From contig NZ_NRRL01000001.1 of NCBI RefSeq assembly GCF_016583645.1, positions 223,418 to 287,417 on the forward strand: a stretch of DNA of 64,000 nucleotides, given 5' to 3'. Below the pieces are notes generated by a model, which saw nothing but the letters and a program-made list of their open reading frames with translations, did not search any database and was not told where the DNA came from. Each line of letters starts with the position of its first letter. The first letter of the stretch is position 1. The position numbers and the translations under genes were made by a program. The DNA is from Rhodovibrio sodomensis (GTDB taxonomy: Bacteria > Pseudomonadota > Alphaproteobacteria > Kiloniellales > Rhodovibrionaceae). Below are positions 25,857 to 35,127 of the stretch, piece after piece.

Positions 25857-27710
25857 ATGATCTATCTCATCGTCGCCGCGCTCGCCGGCGCGTTCGCCTA
25901 TGCGGTCAGCCGCAACCTGTTCATGACGGCCGGCAACGCCGTCCTCGGCTTCGCGATCACCTACCTGGGTCTGCCGGTGATGGCGATCAACCACTGGGAT
26001 CCCTACTTCCTGGCCCTGGTGCTCACCGCGCCGGTCGCCGGCCTGTCGATCGTGCTCAACGAGAACCGCGACGCCAAGATTACCAAGATCTCCGCGATGG
26101 CGCTGGGCGTCTCGGTCAGCTTCTTCTGCGCCGTCGTCCTGATCGCCTTCCTCACTTCCGCCTCGATCTTCCGCGCCGGCGACTACGCGGCCCTGATCGG
26201 CGAGATCGACCAGGTCGACCAGCAGGCCCTGACCGAGCGCCTGGAAAGCTTCGACCAGACGCAGGCCCGCTTCGTCGACCAGGGCCTCGCCGAGAACCGC
26301 GCGGAGGAGCTGCTCGGCGTTCAGACCGGCCTGGCGAGCCGCGTCTCGATCGCCACGCCGTCGATCCAGTCCGTCGATGGGCGGCTGACCTGGATCGGCG
26401 GCCTTGAGTACACCGGCTTCAAAAAATGGAGCTCGAACGGCCATACGCCAGGTTACTACCAGATCGACCAGACCAACCGCCAGAACGCGGAGATGGTCCT
26501 CGAGTACGAGATGACCTGCATCCCCTCCGCCTTCTTCAGCGAGGATCTGGACCGGCTGATCTACGAGGCCGGCTACTGGAACATCGGCTTCACCGACCAG
26601 ACCCTGGAGGTCGACGATTCCGGCAAGCCGTTCTGGGTGGTCAGCCTCTACGAGCACAAGGTCGGCTTCCTTGGCTCCGACGCGGTCGGCGTGCTCGTGG
26701 TCGATCCGGTCAGCTGCGAGATCGCCGAGTACGGCCTCGAGGAAGCGCCGGGCTGGATCGACCGCGTCCACCCGGCCGATTTCCTGGAGACGCAGCTGAG
26801 CGACTGGGGCGTCTACCGCCACGGCTGGTGGAACGCCTTCTGGTCGGAGAGCGAGCCGACCATGGATACCACCGCCGGCGAGGCGGGCGAGGCCGGCCTC
26901 TACTTCGTGCGCACCAAGGACGGCGAGCCCGCCTGGTACACCGGCATGCAGTCGACCAAGGCCGACCGCGGCACCCAGGGATACGTGGTCGCCGACGCGC
27001 GCACCAAAAAGTCGACCTACTACGCCTTCGCCGGCGTGACCGAGCAAGCCGTCCAGGAAGCGATGCTCGGCATCGTTGCGGAGAAGGAGGGTTACTCGGT
27101 CACCTACCCGATCCCGTACAACATCAACGGTCACCTGACCCACGTCGCCGTCCTTAAGGACGCCACCGGCAACCCGCAGCTCTATGGCCTCGCCTCCGCC
27201 TCTAACCGAGACTGGAAGGTGGTCGGCGAGACGCCGCGCGAGGCCCTGCGCGCCTTCGCGGCCGAACTGCGCGACCAGCGCTACGCCCAGAACCTGGAGG
27301 GCGCTGGCGATCAGGTCGTGCTGGTCGGTCCGGTGAAGCGGATCGGTCACGAGATAATCGACGGTTCGTCGACCTACTACATGACCCTGTCGACGGTCGA
27401 TCGGAAGGCCTTTCGCGTGCCCGCATCGATCAACGTCGAGGTCGCGCTCACGAATGCCGGGGACACGGTCGAAATGACGGCCTACGACACCGATGCCCAC
27501 GTCATCGAGGTGCTGTCGTTCGACAATCAGGCGATCACCCTCGAGAAGAGCGACGGCCAGAAGGCCGTCGAGGCCGCGGTCAAGAAGGTTCGCCAGCAGC
27601 AGGCCGACGAGACGACGCAGAAGCGCTTCGAGCGCCAGATCGACGGCCTGAGCATCGAGGAAAAGCGCAAGCTCCTCGACACGCTCGATCAGTCCGCCCC
27701 GAGCAACTAG
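25857..27710 (+). CDS. Large membrane-anchored protein, unknown function
   Basis: 617 residues; ATG 25857 follows CCAGGAGGG. Four hydrophobic segments lie within the first 105 residues (IYLIVAALAGAFAYAV, NAVLGFAITYLGLPVMAI, YFLALVLTAPVAGLSIVL, MALGVSVSFFCAVVLIAFLT); the remaining 500 residues are soluble. The soluble part has repeated beta segments such as KPFWVVSLYEHKVGFLGSDA and LTHVAVLKDATGNPQLYGLA, a pattern reminiscent of PepSY-like or related ligand-binding repeats, without firm match. A terminator follows. Confidence 0.85.
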   Translation: MIYLIVAALAGAFAYAVSRNLFMTAGNAVLGFAITYLGLPVMAINHWDPYFLALVLTAPVAGLSIVLNENRDAKITKISAMALGVSVSFFCAVVLIAFLTSASIFRAGDYAALIGEIDQVDQQALTERLESFDQTQARFVDQGLAENRAEELLGVQTGLASRVSIATPSIQSVDGRLTWIGGLEYTGFKKWSSNGHTPGYYQIDQTNRQNAEMVLEYEMTCIPSAFFSEDLDRLIYEAGYWNIGFTDQTLEVDDSGKPFWVVSLYEHKVGFLGSDAVGVLVVDPVSCEIAEYGLEEAPGWIDRVHPADFLETQLSDWGVYRHGWWNAFWSESEPTMDTTAGEAGEAGLYFVRTKDGEPAWYTGMQSTKADRGTQGYVVADARTKKSTYYAFAGVTEQAVQEAMLGIVAEKEGYSVTYPIPYNINGHLTHVAVLKDATGNPQLYGLASASNRDWKVVGETPREALRAFAAELRDQRYAQNLEGAGDQVVLVGPVKRIGHEIIDGSSTYYMTLSTVDRKAFRVPASINVEVALTNAGDTVEMTAYDTDAHVIEVLSFDNQAITLEKSDGQKAVEAAVKKVRQQQADETTQKRFERQIDGLSIEEKRKLLDTLDQSAPSN

Positions 27711-27789
27711 CCGGCAGACATCCGGCGGCCTGCCCACCGCAGCGCTCGGGTCAGACGCACCACCCCGACTGCAGCATTCCGATCCAGCA

Positions 27790-27826
27790 GCCCGCCCGGC
27801 GCCCGCCGGGCGGGCATTCTTTTTGG
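27790..27826 (+). terminator. Rho-independent terminator
   Basis: Perfect 10-base stem GCCCGCCCGG (27790-27799) with 27806-27815, loop CGCCCG, then ATTCTTTTTGG. Ends the membrane-protein gene. Confidence 0.92.
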
Positions 27827-27989
27827 TCCAGGCCAGGCCGGCGTCCCGCCAGCCCGATCTGCGCGATCCCAGCCTTCCCACAACAGGACGTTGGCACGCG
27901 ATGCGGCCGGCCGGCGCGGCTCTGAAGACCGCCCGGCTGCGCATCTGTGCCGCCCTTTTCAACGATCCTTCCGCCCCCGGAGCCCCGCC

Positions 27990-28556
27990 ATGTCCAACAG
28001 CGTGCGGCCACGCGGCCGCCAGCACGCCGTCTTCGCCGAGCGCGAAAGAGCCCTGATCGCCAACGGCTACGCCCCGATCCAGCGGGGCGACTTCGCCACC
28101 GTCCTGAAGGCGCCGGACGGCAAGGGCGCCCTCAAGCTGGTCACGCTCGAGGACCGCCCCTTCCTCGCGTTCCTCGATCTCATCGAGCGGACGGACTCGC
28201 CACACTGGCCCGAGATCCATGCCCAGCACCGGGGCCCGGCCTGGCTGGAGATCGAGATGGAGCTGCTCGCGCCCCTTGCGGACCCGGCACTGGGCGCGGC
28301 GATCGAGCGGCGCGCCCTCACTCGCCTGCACGAACTGGGCGAGCTCGCCGAACTGCTGCCGGATACGGCCGACGAGCTGGGTCCGGAGCCGGGCGAGGGC
28401 GCCGCCTTCACGGCCGAACATCCGAGCCTGGAGCGGGCGATCGACCTGCTTTGCCGGCAGGTCTACGCCCAGGGCGCGCTACCGGATCTGGGCGACGACA
28501 ACCTGATGCGCCGGGGCGACGTGCCCGTCTTCATCGACCCGGCCACCTGGGGCTGA
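27990..28556 (+). CDS. Kinase-fold protein with a degenerate catalytic loop
   Basis: 188 residues, ATG 27990 with GGAG upstream. The C-terminal DLGDDNLMRRGDVPVFIDP (166-184) resembles the catalytic loop (D-x-x-x-x-N) and the D-F-G-like Asp of protein kinase and aminoglycoside-phosphotransferase folds; Lys49 in GALKLVTL could be the ATP-contacting Lys. The fold appears in small bacterial and phage proteins of unknown role. The usual HxD Asp is only loosely placed, so activity is uncertain. Next to a PcfJ-like gene. Confidence 0.75.
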   Translation: MSNSVRPRGRQHAVFAERERALIANGYAPIQRGDFATVLKAPDGKGALKLVTLEDRPFLAFLDLIERTDSPHWPEIHAQHRGPAWLEIEMELLAPLADPALGAAIERRALTRLHELGELAELLPDTADELGPEPGEGAAFTAEHPSLERAIDLLCRQVYAQGALPDLGDDNLMRRGDVPVFIDPATWG

Positions 28557-28719
28557 GCACAGGCTCGGCCACGCTGATCGGTGCGACCCCAGACTTCCAG
28601 AGAAAGCGAGAACGCGGGGAAGAGGCGCCGCGTCCGGGCGGCGCGGTCTGACGACCACCCGGCCGCGCACCTGTGCCCGCGCTGTCGGCGAGATACGACA
28701 CCCCATGCGGAGAACCGAC

Positions 28720-30513
28720 ATGTCCGACGCGCCCTACATGCAGCCGCTGACGCTTCACCTGATCGAACCGCGTCGCGATCCGCTGCCCGAGGACCTGCTG
28801 GAGGCCGCCGCGCGCGAGGCCAAGAGCAAGCCGCGCAAGGGCACGGACCCGTTTATCGAGTACGGTCAAAACGACATCCTGAAGAAAGCGAAGCGCGCCC
28901 GGCTGGCGCTGATCCTCGTCGGAAAGCCGCACTACGCGCTGCACGATCTGGCCAGCCGCTCGGACTCCGTCACGCTGATCGAGGTCGGGCCCTACGGGCT
29001 GCGCGGCTGGGCCACCGACCAGAACTACGGCTGTTCGCCCCGCAACGCGCTGTCGCTGATCGAAGGCTGGCTGCGCCCGCGTGGCGCCTCGCGTCAGCCG
29101 GACTTCATCCGCACGCCGATCCGCCAGTTCCTCGCCCAGCTCGACCAGGACATCCTGGGTGCGCTGAAGCGATGCCGGCGCTTCGAGGAAAGCGTCTACA
29201 ACTGGATCTCGGTGCAGCCCGAGCGCCGCGGCATGGCGGTCCGCTCCTATCCAGCGCTGGTTGAGGAGATGATCGAGTCCCCGGCTGTCGCGGCCGCGAT
29301 CACCTTCGGCGGCTCGCTGGAGGAGGCGCTCGCCGACGCCACCCGTCTGTCCCGCGCGCAGGTGCGCCTGTTCGCCGGGCGTCCGGTCTGGATGATGGCG
29401 AAGTCGCCGCTGCGCTTCGACACCAACCTGCGCCAGCAGCTGCGCGAGACGCCGCCGCACGTCCTGCCCCGGACCCTGCAGGGATGGCACGACTTCCACC
29501 TGCTCTGGAGCATGATCTCCATGCTTGGCCAGCGGGTCGAGAGCGACACCAAGCGCAAGATCCTGGCCGACACGGTGAAACGCAAGGGCTGGGCTCGCGA
29601 ACTGCGCGTCCTGACCGACCACCAGGCGCCGTCCAGTGCGATCCGGTCGAGTTTCGATGCGCTGGGCGACCTGATGCACTGCCTGCTCGTTCCAGCCGCG
29701 ATCGCCACTGGCCACGCCAACGCGCGCAACTGCGTCAACGCGCTCAAGACCCGCAACAAGACCCGTTCCGGCGACGCCCTGATCAAGCAGATCGCCGGCG
29801 ACGGCGGCCTGCGGGCGTTACTCGCGTTCTCCGCAGCCTGGCACGCCCGCGTCGCGGGCCGCGACACCGCCGGCGGCGCCAGCAACAACACGACCGCCCT
29901 CTACAGCGACAATCAGGAACTGCAACATCTAACCCAGCGGCCCCAGACGTTCGACGATGGCGTGGTCGCGACCCCGATCCGCACCATCGGCGACCTGCGG
30001 CGCGAGAGCGCGGAACTGAACCACTGCCTGGCAAGGGTCTATCAGGGGTCCCTGATCAACGGCTCCCTGGTGGCCTTCAAGCTCGAAGGTCCTGACGGCC
30101 TGCGCGCCAGCTGCACCATCCGCGTCAGGGACAGCGGCAAGCACACCGCCGACGCGGCGCACGGCCACAACGACTGCACCGATCCGCGGTTCAACGCCGC
30201 GCTCGCGGCACTGGTCGAGCGGGTCGAGGGCGAAGCGCTGTCCGGGGGCGAGGAAACGCTGCGCATCTACAACATGCACCGCGGGCTCGCCGGCATGATC
30301 GAAGACCCCAGTCTGGCGCTCGAGAACGCCCAGGCCGCCTTCCCGCAGTTCGCGCCGATGCTGCCCAAGCGCTTGCGGGCACCGGACGCCATGTCCCTGA
30401 TCGAGGGGCCGCTGTTCCCGGTGGCCCGCACGCTCTGCCTCAAGGCATGGACCAAGGCGATGATCGAGGAGCAGGCCGCGGACGCCAACGGCCAATACTC
30501 GCTGGCCGCCTAG
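28720..30513 (+). CDS. PcfJ-like protein, 597 aa
   Basis: ATG at 28720 follows GCGGAG; an in-frame ATG at 28705 is less likely. Residues about 420-490 (IGDLRRESAELNHCLARVYQ and GSLVAFKLEGPDGLRAS) match the PcfJ domain, found in proteins of conjugative plasmids and phages with no settled function. The N-terminal 400 residues are helical, Arg-rich and unassigned. It follows the kinase-fold gene by about 160 bases. It may be plasmid-derived, but no transfer genes are near. Confidence 0.85.
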   Translation: MSDAPYMQPLTLHLIEPRRDPLPEDLLEAAAREAKSKPRKGTDPFIEYGQNDILKKAKRARLALILVGKPHYALHDLASRSDSVTLIEVGPYGLRGWATDQNYGCSPRNALSLIEGWLRPRGASRQPDFIRTPIRQFLAQLDQDILGALKRCRRFEESVYNWISVQPERRGMAVRSYPALVEEMIESPAVAAAITFGGSLEEALADATRLSRAQVRLFAGRPVWMMAKSPLRFDTNLRQQLRETPPHVLPRTLQGWHDFHLLWSMISMLGQRVESDTKRKILADTVKRKGWARELRVLTDHQAPSSAIRSSFDALGDLMHCLLVPAAIATGHANARNCVNALKTRNKTRSGDALIKQIAGDGGLRALLAFSAAWHARVAGRDTAGGASNNTTALYSDNQELQHLTQRPQTFDDGVVATPIRTIGDLRRESAELNHCLARVYQGSLINGSLVAFKLEGPDGLRASCTIRVRDSGKHTADAAHGHNDCTDPRFNAALAALVERVEGEALSGGEETLRIYNMHRGLAGMIEDPSLALENAQAAFPQFAPMLPKRLRAPDAMSLIEGPLFPVARTLCLKAWTKAMIEEQAADANGQYSLAA

Positions 30514-30558
30514 CGCGGCCAGCCCCCACATCCCCGGCGCCCACCACAGGAGCGCGGC

Positions 30559-31134
30559 ATGCTGTACGACCTCACCTACCTCACCCTGATCCGCCGGGAT
30601 CGTGCCTGGAAGTCGGTCGAGGCCGACAGCCCCACGGCGGCTCTCCGGCAGGTGCCGCGCTCCGCGGGCGGACCGCTCAGCCTGTCCGATGCCGCCAGCG
30701 GCCGGATGCTCTGGCACAGCCAGACCGGCTGGATCGACGGCGACCCCCAGCACGGCTTCTCGGTGCCGCGGGTCATCGCGCGCATCTGGCCCTGCCCGGT
30801 CTGGCCCCTCGGCGAGGTGCGTGCCTATCTCGCCCGCAACGCGGACGCGGGGATCTTCTGCAAGGGCGGCATCGCCTACGTCACCGCCAACCAGCACAGC
30901 GGCCAGGACCAGCACCTGCGGGCCGCGGTTGTGCTCAGGGACATCCTCACCCTGGTCGACGAGGGCGTCCTTCATTGCATGCCGGTCTGCTTCAAGCCGC
31001 ACTGGTTCTACCACCGCGGCCCCTGCCCGAACGGCAAGCTCGCCTTCCCCACCCGGATCCCGGAAGACCCGCGCCAGCGCCCGAGCGGCCTGCTGGTATC
31101 CGAGGTGATGGGTAGGTTTCCCGCCGCTGCCTAG
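30559..31134 (+). CDS. Hypothetical protein, 191 aa
   Basis: ATG at 30559 after CACAGGAG. Soluble, with a Cys at ARIWPCPVW and a cluster of Cys/His (VLHCMPVCFKPHWFYHRGPC) resembling a metal-binding site. No family recognised. It follows the PcfJ-like gene by 45 bases, so it may belong to the same transcript. Confidence 0.72.
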   Translation: MLYDLTYLTLIRRDRAWKSVEADSPTAALRQVPRSAGGPLSLSDAASGRMLWHSQTGWIDGDPQHGFSVPRVIARIWPCPVWPLGEVRAYLARNADAGIFCKGGIAYVTANQHSGQDQHLRAAVVLRDILTLVDEGVLHCMPVCFKPHWFYHRGPCPNGKLAFPTRIPEDPRQRPSGLLVSEVMGRFPAAA

Positions 31135-31436
31135 GCGCACTCCTGGACCGTCCTCGAGCCCACGTCGCTTGCTTGACGCACCTCAGCCCTGCTGGCGCAG
31201 CCGGCGCGTCGAACACCCTGATCCTCGCAGATGCCCACGCCACCAGTCTGTCCCCAGCCAGCTGGCGGCCGCTCACTCGCCGACAACGTGAGACGTCCAT
31301 CATGGCGGCAGAGGTCGGATGGCCGCCCCAGGATTTCCGCGTGACTGCACGCCAGTCCGGACACACGTCTTCCTGGCACTAAGCTGCATCCTGGGTTAGC
31401 TTCGCGCGGGGGCTTTCCACGACGCCGGGGATATTC
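31135..31436. other. Intergenic region, no supported gene
   Basis: About 300 bases with only a 69-residue frame (31173-31382) that lacks a ribosome binding site and coding pattern. I see no terminator, RNA gene or clear promoter in it. Confidence 0.4.
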
Positions 31437-31643
31437 ATGGACCACCGCTTGATGAGCGCTCTTGAGGCGCTCCTGTTCATCGCCGTCTTCATGGCCTTGG
31501 CATGGGTGATCGCCAAGCTCGTGCAGGTCATGAGCGGCCGCCGGATCGATGCCCGGGAACAGCGGTACTACACGATCGCCGGCGGGCTCGGGCTCGGGAC
31601 CAAGATCGTCCTGACATCGCTGGCCAATTCGGGCATGAGCTGA
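31437..31643 (+). CDS. Small membrane protein, 68 aa
   Basis: ATG at 31437. One strong hydrophobic segment (LEALLFIAVFMALAWVIAKL) and a second weaker one near the C-terminus (TIAGGLGLGTKIVLTSL). Its stop overlaps the next start (TGATG). Confidence 0.65.
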   Translation: MDHRLMSALEALLFIAVFMALAWVIAKLVQVMSGRRIDAREQRYYTIAGGLGLGTKIVLTSLANSGMS

Positions 31644-31888
31644 TGGCCGCCACGAGGCTCCGGGAATGCGGGATGCAGTGGCTCGGCATCGGCTACTTCG
31701 CCGGCGCCATGATCGATTGCGCGGTGCGCTCGGATATCTTCGTGTTGCGGGTGAACGGCCCGCGCACCCTCTACCCGTTCGAGTTCTCCCGCAGCACAAT
31801 CTCCGGCCCGTTCGGGCTGTTCCTGGATTACATGGAGAGCGTGCAAAGCTTTGTCTGGCCGCTCCTGCTGCTCATCGATCTGATCTGA
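31643..31888 (+). CDS. Small membrane-associated protein, 81 aa
   Basis: Begins on the last base of the previous stop, suggesting coupled translation. Contains MQWLGIGYFAGAMI and a C-terminal hydrophobic stretch (SFVWPLLLLIDLI). No family recognised. Confidence 0.6.
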   Translation: MAATRLRECGMQWLGIGYFAGAMIDCAVRSDIFVLRVNGPRTLYPFEFSRSTISGPFGLFLDYMESVQSFVWPLLLLIDLI

Positions 31889-31942
31889 TCTCGACACGGG
31901 TCGATCGCCTCCGGATCCACCCGCGAATACGGAGAGCTCTCT

Positions 31943-32353
31943 ATGGACTCACTCGCCCCCAACATCATGGCGAACATGGCCGAGCGCTCCTACCGCGACT
32001 ACCTGCAGCACGTGATCCGCAAACTCGACCGCAAGACCCTCGTCATGGCCACCGGCGAGGAGATCGAGCAGCAAGTCGCACACGGTTGGTGGCCGGACCA
32101 GAACGAGTCTGAGGTCTGGCATGCACTCGGCTCGACAGCCGATACGCTGCTGCTCAACTTACAGCTCTACAACTTCCAGCGCGCGCCCTGGTCCTGCGGG
32201 CGCGTTTTTCGGTTCGTCTCTCCCGACACATCCTACGAGGACCCCTTCGCGGCGTCCCAGTTCCTGACGATCTCCTACATGATCGCCACGAGCGCCCATG
32301 AGTCCCGGAACTTCAGGAAGCACCTGGGGCTCCGCAAGGGGCTGTTCGGCTGA
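31943..32353 (+). CDS. Hypothetical protein, 136 aa
   Basis: ATG at 31943 after CGGAGAG. Soluble and helical (SYRDYLQHVIRKLDRKTLVM), with DTSYEDPFAASQFLTISYMI later. No family recognised. The 245 bases downstream show no gene or terminator I can support and should carry the promoter of the next gene. Confidence 0.7.
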   Translation: MDSLAPNIMANMAERSYRDYLQHVIRKLDRKTLVMATGEEIEQQVAHGWWPDQNESEVWHALGSTADTLLLNLQLYNFQRAPWSCGRVFRFVSPDTSYEDPFAASQFLTISYMIATSAHESRNFRKHLGLRKGLFG

Positions 32354-32598
32354 CCCCAACCCAGCGCAGATCAGCCGATGCAGCACGCATTCGGGATCGC
32401 TTTTCGCAACGGGCATGAGGCGCGCTAGCACGCGTCCATGCCGCCGTCGTCTAATCGCACACTCGCGATCCCATACTTCTCGTCAGGCCGGCCCCACCCA
32501 AGCCGGGGCGAAAATCGGCAATCGACCACATATCGTTAAGGAATACCGTGCGACAACGGGCGCGTGTATCTTTTGACGATCTGGGGACGCTGTAACCG

Positions 32599-33342
32599 AT
32601 GCAGATCCGCTTCGCGATCCTACTCGGGACCGGCCTGTTGGTGGCATCGGCCGGCGCGCATGCTCACGGCGGCGGGCTGGATGCCCATGGTTGCCACAAC
32701 GACCGTGGTGCGGGCGAATACCACTGTCATCGTGGGACCTTCGATGGACATGCCTTCGCCACCAAGCAGGAGATGCTGCGGCAGCTGGGGGGTGTTTCCG
32801 GCGGCGCCACCTCGAGCGGCGCGCCGAGCCCGTCGGGCTACCAGGAATATGACCGCGACCTCTACGCGCACTGGACCGACGCGGATGGCGACTGCATCGA
32901 CGCGCGGGACGAAGTGCTGCTCTCGGAGAGCCGCGTTCGCCCGGCGATGTCGGCCGACGGGTGCGACGTCGTGGCCGGCGAATGGTTCGACCCGTTCACC
33001 GGCCGCACTTTCTCCGATCCGCGCGATCTGCATGTCGATCATCTCGTCCCGCTCGCAGAGGCGCATCGCTCCGGCGCGCACCGCTGGTCCGCCGCCAAGC
33101 GTCGCGCCTACGCCAACGATCTCTCTGACCCCCGCAGCCTGATCGCGGTATCGGCCGGCGCCAACATGTCGAAAGGCGCCGACGATCCCGCGCACTGGCT
33201 GCCTGAGAACCGTAATTACAGGTGCACCTACGTGCGCCACTGGGTGGCCGTGAAGGACCGCTGGAACCTCAGCATGGATCCGGCGGAACGACGCGCCGTC
33301 GAGCAGGTCCGCGCGACCTGCGCCAACCGTGGGCGCCGATGA
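32599..33342 (+). CDS. Exported HNH-type nuclease with N-terminal YHYH-like domain
   Basis: 247 residues. Signal peptide (MQIRFAILLGTGLLVASAGAHA), then a small Cys/His motif HGGGLDAHGCHNDRGAGEYH (23-42) ending CHRG, as in YHYH domains. The C-terminal half carries the DUF1524/GmrSD-type HNH pattern: HVDHLVPLAEAHRSGAH (145-161, Asp147-His148), then NMSKGADDPAHWLPENRNY (189-207). These exported proteins are thought to degrade extracellular or periplasmic DNA. Isolated gene followed by another exported protein. Confidence 0.92.
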   Translation: MQIRFAILLGTGLLVASAGAHAHGGGLDAHGCHNDRGAGEYHCHRGTFDGHAFATKQEMLRQLGGVSGGATSSGAPSPSGYQEYDRDLYAHWTDADGDCIDARDEVLLSESRVRPAMSADGCDVVAGEWFDPFTGRTFSDPRDLHVDHLVPLAEAHRSGAHRWSAAKRRAYANDLSDPRSLIAVSAGANMSKGADDPAHWLPENRNYRCTYVRHWVAVKDRWNLSMDPAERRAVEQVRATCANRGRR

Positions 33343-33382
33343 CCTCGATCCAGCACCCGCGTACCAGCAAGGAGACCTGGGA

Positions 33383-34780
33383 ATGCCCAGCACGCGACTG
33401 ACCGCCCTCATCGCCGGCGCCGCTCTGGCCCTCACGGCGATCTCCGCTGCCCCGGCCCGCGCGGTCGATCTCGACTGCATGGCGCTCGCCGAGGACGTCA
33501 AGCGCAATCTTCCCGACAAGATCGCGATGCCGTCGGACGATGTGATCCGCGCCCTGCTCAACGGACAACGTGCCCACCGATTCTTCCCGCGCACGGAGGC
33601 GCACAAACAGGACGGCATCCACTGGAAGCCGATCTGGACCATGTCCGCGGGCGAGGTCGGCGCCCTCAAGCGGGCGGTCCAGTCCTGCGCTGACACCGTG
33701 CAAACGTGGGGTGCGGACCTGCCGTTCGGGCAGGAGGGCCACCGCCAGCGCCTCTCGACGGCAGCAACGCTGATCGATCAGTTCTATGTGCGCGCCACGG
33801 CGCTGAAGGCTGACAAGGCGGAGACCGCGGCGTCCGTGGAGGCTCAAGCCTCCGACCTGGTGGCACGCGCATCAGGGCCGCAAGGCGCACGCCAGTTGAT
33901 GCTTGCGGCCAAGTCGGTGCTTGAGGCGGCGCCGACCATCGGTGGGGCCGCGGCCTTGGGTCATGCTCAAGAGTTGGTCGATGCCGCTCGGGAAATCGAG
34001 CGCCAGCGAGCGAAGGCCAAAGTTCGGATGATCGAGAACGCGCCTCATCCCATCGAGACGTACATGGCAATCGACGACGAGAACGAATACTGGCGCAAGC
34101 GCGTCGACCGCGTCGCCGAAAGCTACGTCTTCGTAAAGGCTGGCATCGAATGGAACGGACCTGATCTACGCTACGTGGGGATGCCGTCGAACCAGGAGCA
34201 GATCAATAACGTCATCGAAGGATACGAGCTGCGTGCGGAGGAAATGGACCCCATCCAGGGAGGTCTTTTCATCCTGGACGAATTCTTCCTCGGCGACTGG
34301 AAAGAGAAAGCCGCTCAGATCAACCGCGTCTTCAAGAAGGATCTTAGAAGCGCCTTACTCAATCTCGCGCGCGCACGGCAGCGCGCCATGCAGGACCATC
34401 TGTGCGAAAAGAACGCCCCGGAACTCCCGAAGATCGCCGAGAACATGGTCTTCCGGGCGAAAACGCCCCTGGCCCTTTATCAGACGCTTCCACAACTGAT
34501 GTGCTACGCGGCCGGGAAGGGGTACACGCCGACCGTCGACTACGAGGATCGCGTTGTTCGACTCGAGCTGACCCACCCCAATGCGCACTACTTTGACGGC
34601 GCCGATCCTTTCCGCGAAGCCGTCTTCGACATTGTCGAGATCCCGAACAACTTCTTCTACCTGCACGAACGCGGCAACGACGCGCCCAGGGGGAGCGACC
34701 AAGCGATCGCCGCCTGGCAATCCCGCTATAGCGACATCAAGAACACCCACCTGTCGCTCCAGGGCCCCGAAGCATACTGA
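33383..34780 (+). CDS. Exported hypothetical protein, 465 aa
   Basis: ATG 33383 with AAGGAG at about 33369; the in-frame ORF opens at 33329. Signal peptide MPSTRLTALIAGAALALTAISAAPARAV, then a long helical, charged protein with Cys at DCMAL, SCADT, LCEKN and MCYAA. No enzyme motif seen. Forty bases after the nuclease gene and followed by a terminator, so the two probably form a short operon of exported proteins. Confidence 0.82.
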   Translation: MPSTRLTALIAGAALALTAISAAPARAVDLDCMALAEDVKRNLPDKIAMPSDDVIRALLNGQRAHRFFPRTEAHKQDGIHWKPIWTMSAGEVGALKRAVQSCADTVQTWGADLPFGQEGHRQRLSTAATLIDQFYVRATALKADKAETAASVEAQASDLVARASGPQGARQLMLAAKSVLEAAPTIGGAAALGHAQELVDAAREIERQRAKAKVRMIENAPHPIETYMAIDDENEYWRKRVDRVAESYVFVKAGIEWNGPDLRYVGMPSNQEQINNVIEGYELRAEEMDPIQGGLFILDEFFLGDWKEKAAQINRVFKKDLRSALLNLARARQRAMQDHLCEKNAPELPKIAENMVFRAKTPLALYQTLPQLMCYAAGKGYTPTVDYEDRVVRLELTHPNAHYFDGADPFREAVFDIVEIPNNFFYLHERGNDAPRGSDQAIAAWQSRYSDIKNTHLSLQGPEAY

Positions 34781-34791
34781 CCCATCCCGAG

Positions 34792-34826
34792 CCGCCCGGA
34801 GCCACACGCTCCGGGCGGAACCTTCT
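34792..34826 (+). terminator. Rho-independent terminator
   Basis: Perfect 11-base stem CCGCCCGGAGC (34792-34802) with 34808-34818, loop CACAC, followed by AACCTTCTCT. It ends the exported-protein operon. Confidence 0.85.
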
Positions 34827-35127
34827 CTCCGCGATTATTCCTTCAGATCAGATGGGTGATCGGACCCCTCATCCCAGCGCCGCGCGGATCCACGTGGCGG
34901 CGCTGCGATGAGCGGCCCGCCGGTCGCGTTGGGCTCGGAGGTGCCCGCCGGCCCCGGCTGCCTGGAGGCAGTCATGGCGAAACCTCGCGGTTCTCAGACG
35001 TGCCGACCATCCGTCATCTCGATCCTCATCGCATGAGGCTCCCGGGGACGATGGGCAACGGGGCCAGTCCAGCCACAGAGCTGTCGTCGCCGGCAAGCCT
35101 CGCTCACATGCGAAGGACGAGACCAAG
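34827..35127. other. Intergenic region, no supported gene
   Basis: About 300 bases. The only frame of note is a 42-codon one starting near 34908 with no ribosome binding site. The 3' end should carry the promoter of the 35128 gene, but no convincing -35/-10 was found. Confidence 0.4.

Noticed and set aside
25521..28421. Minus-strand open frame of 966 codons
   Set aside because: It lies opposite the well-supported gene at 25857 and the next two genes, is Gly/Arg/Val-rich without domains, and follows from high GC codon bias.
31173..31382. Plus-strand frame of 69 codons
   Set aside because: No ribosome binding site and a Ser/Arg/Pro-rich, non-protein-like translation in an intergenic gap.
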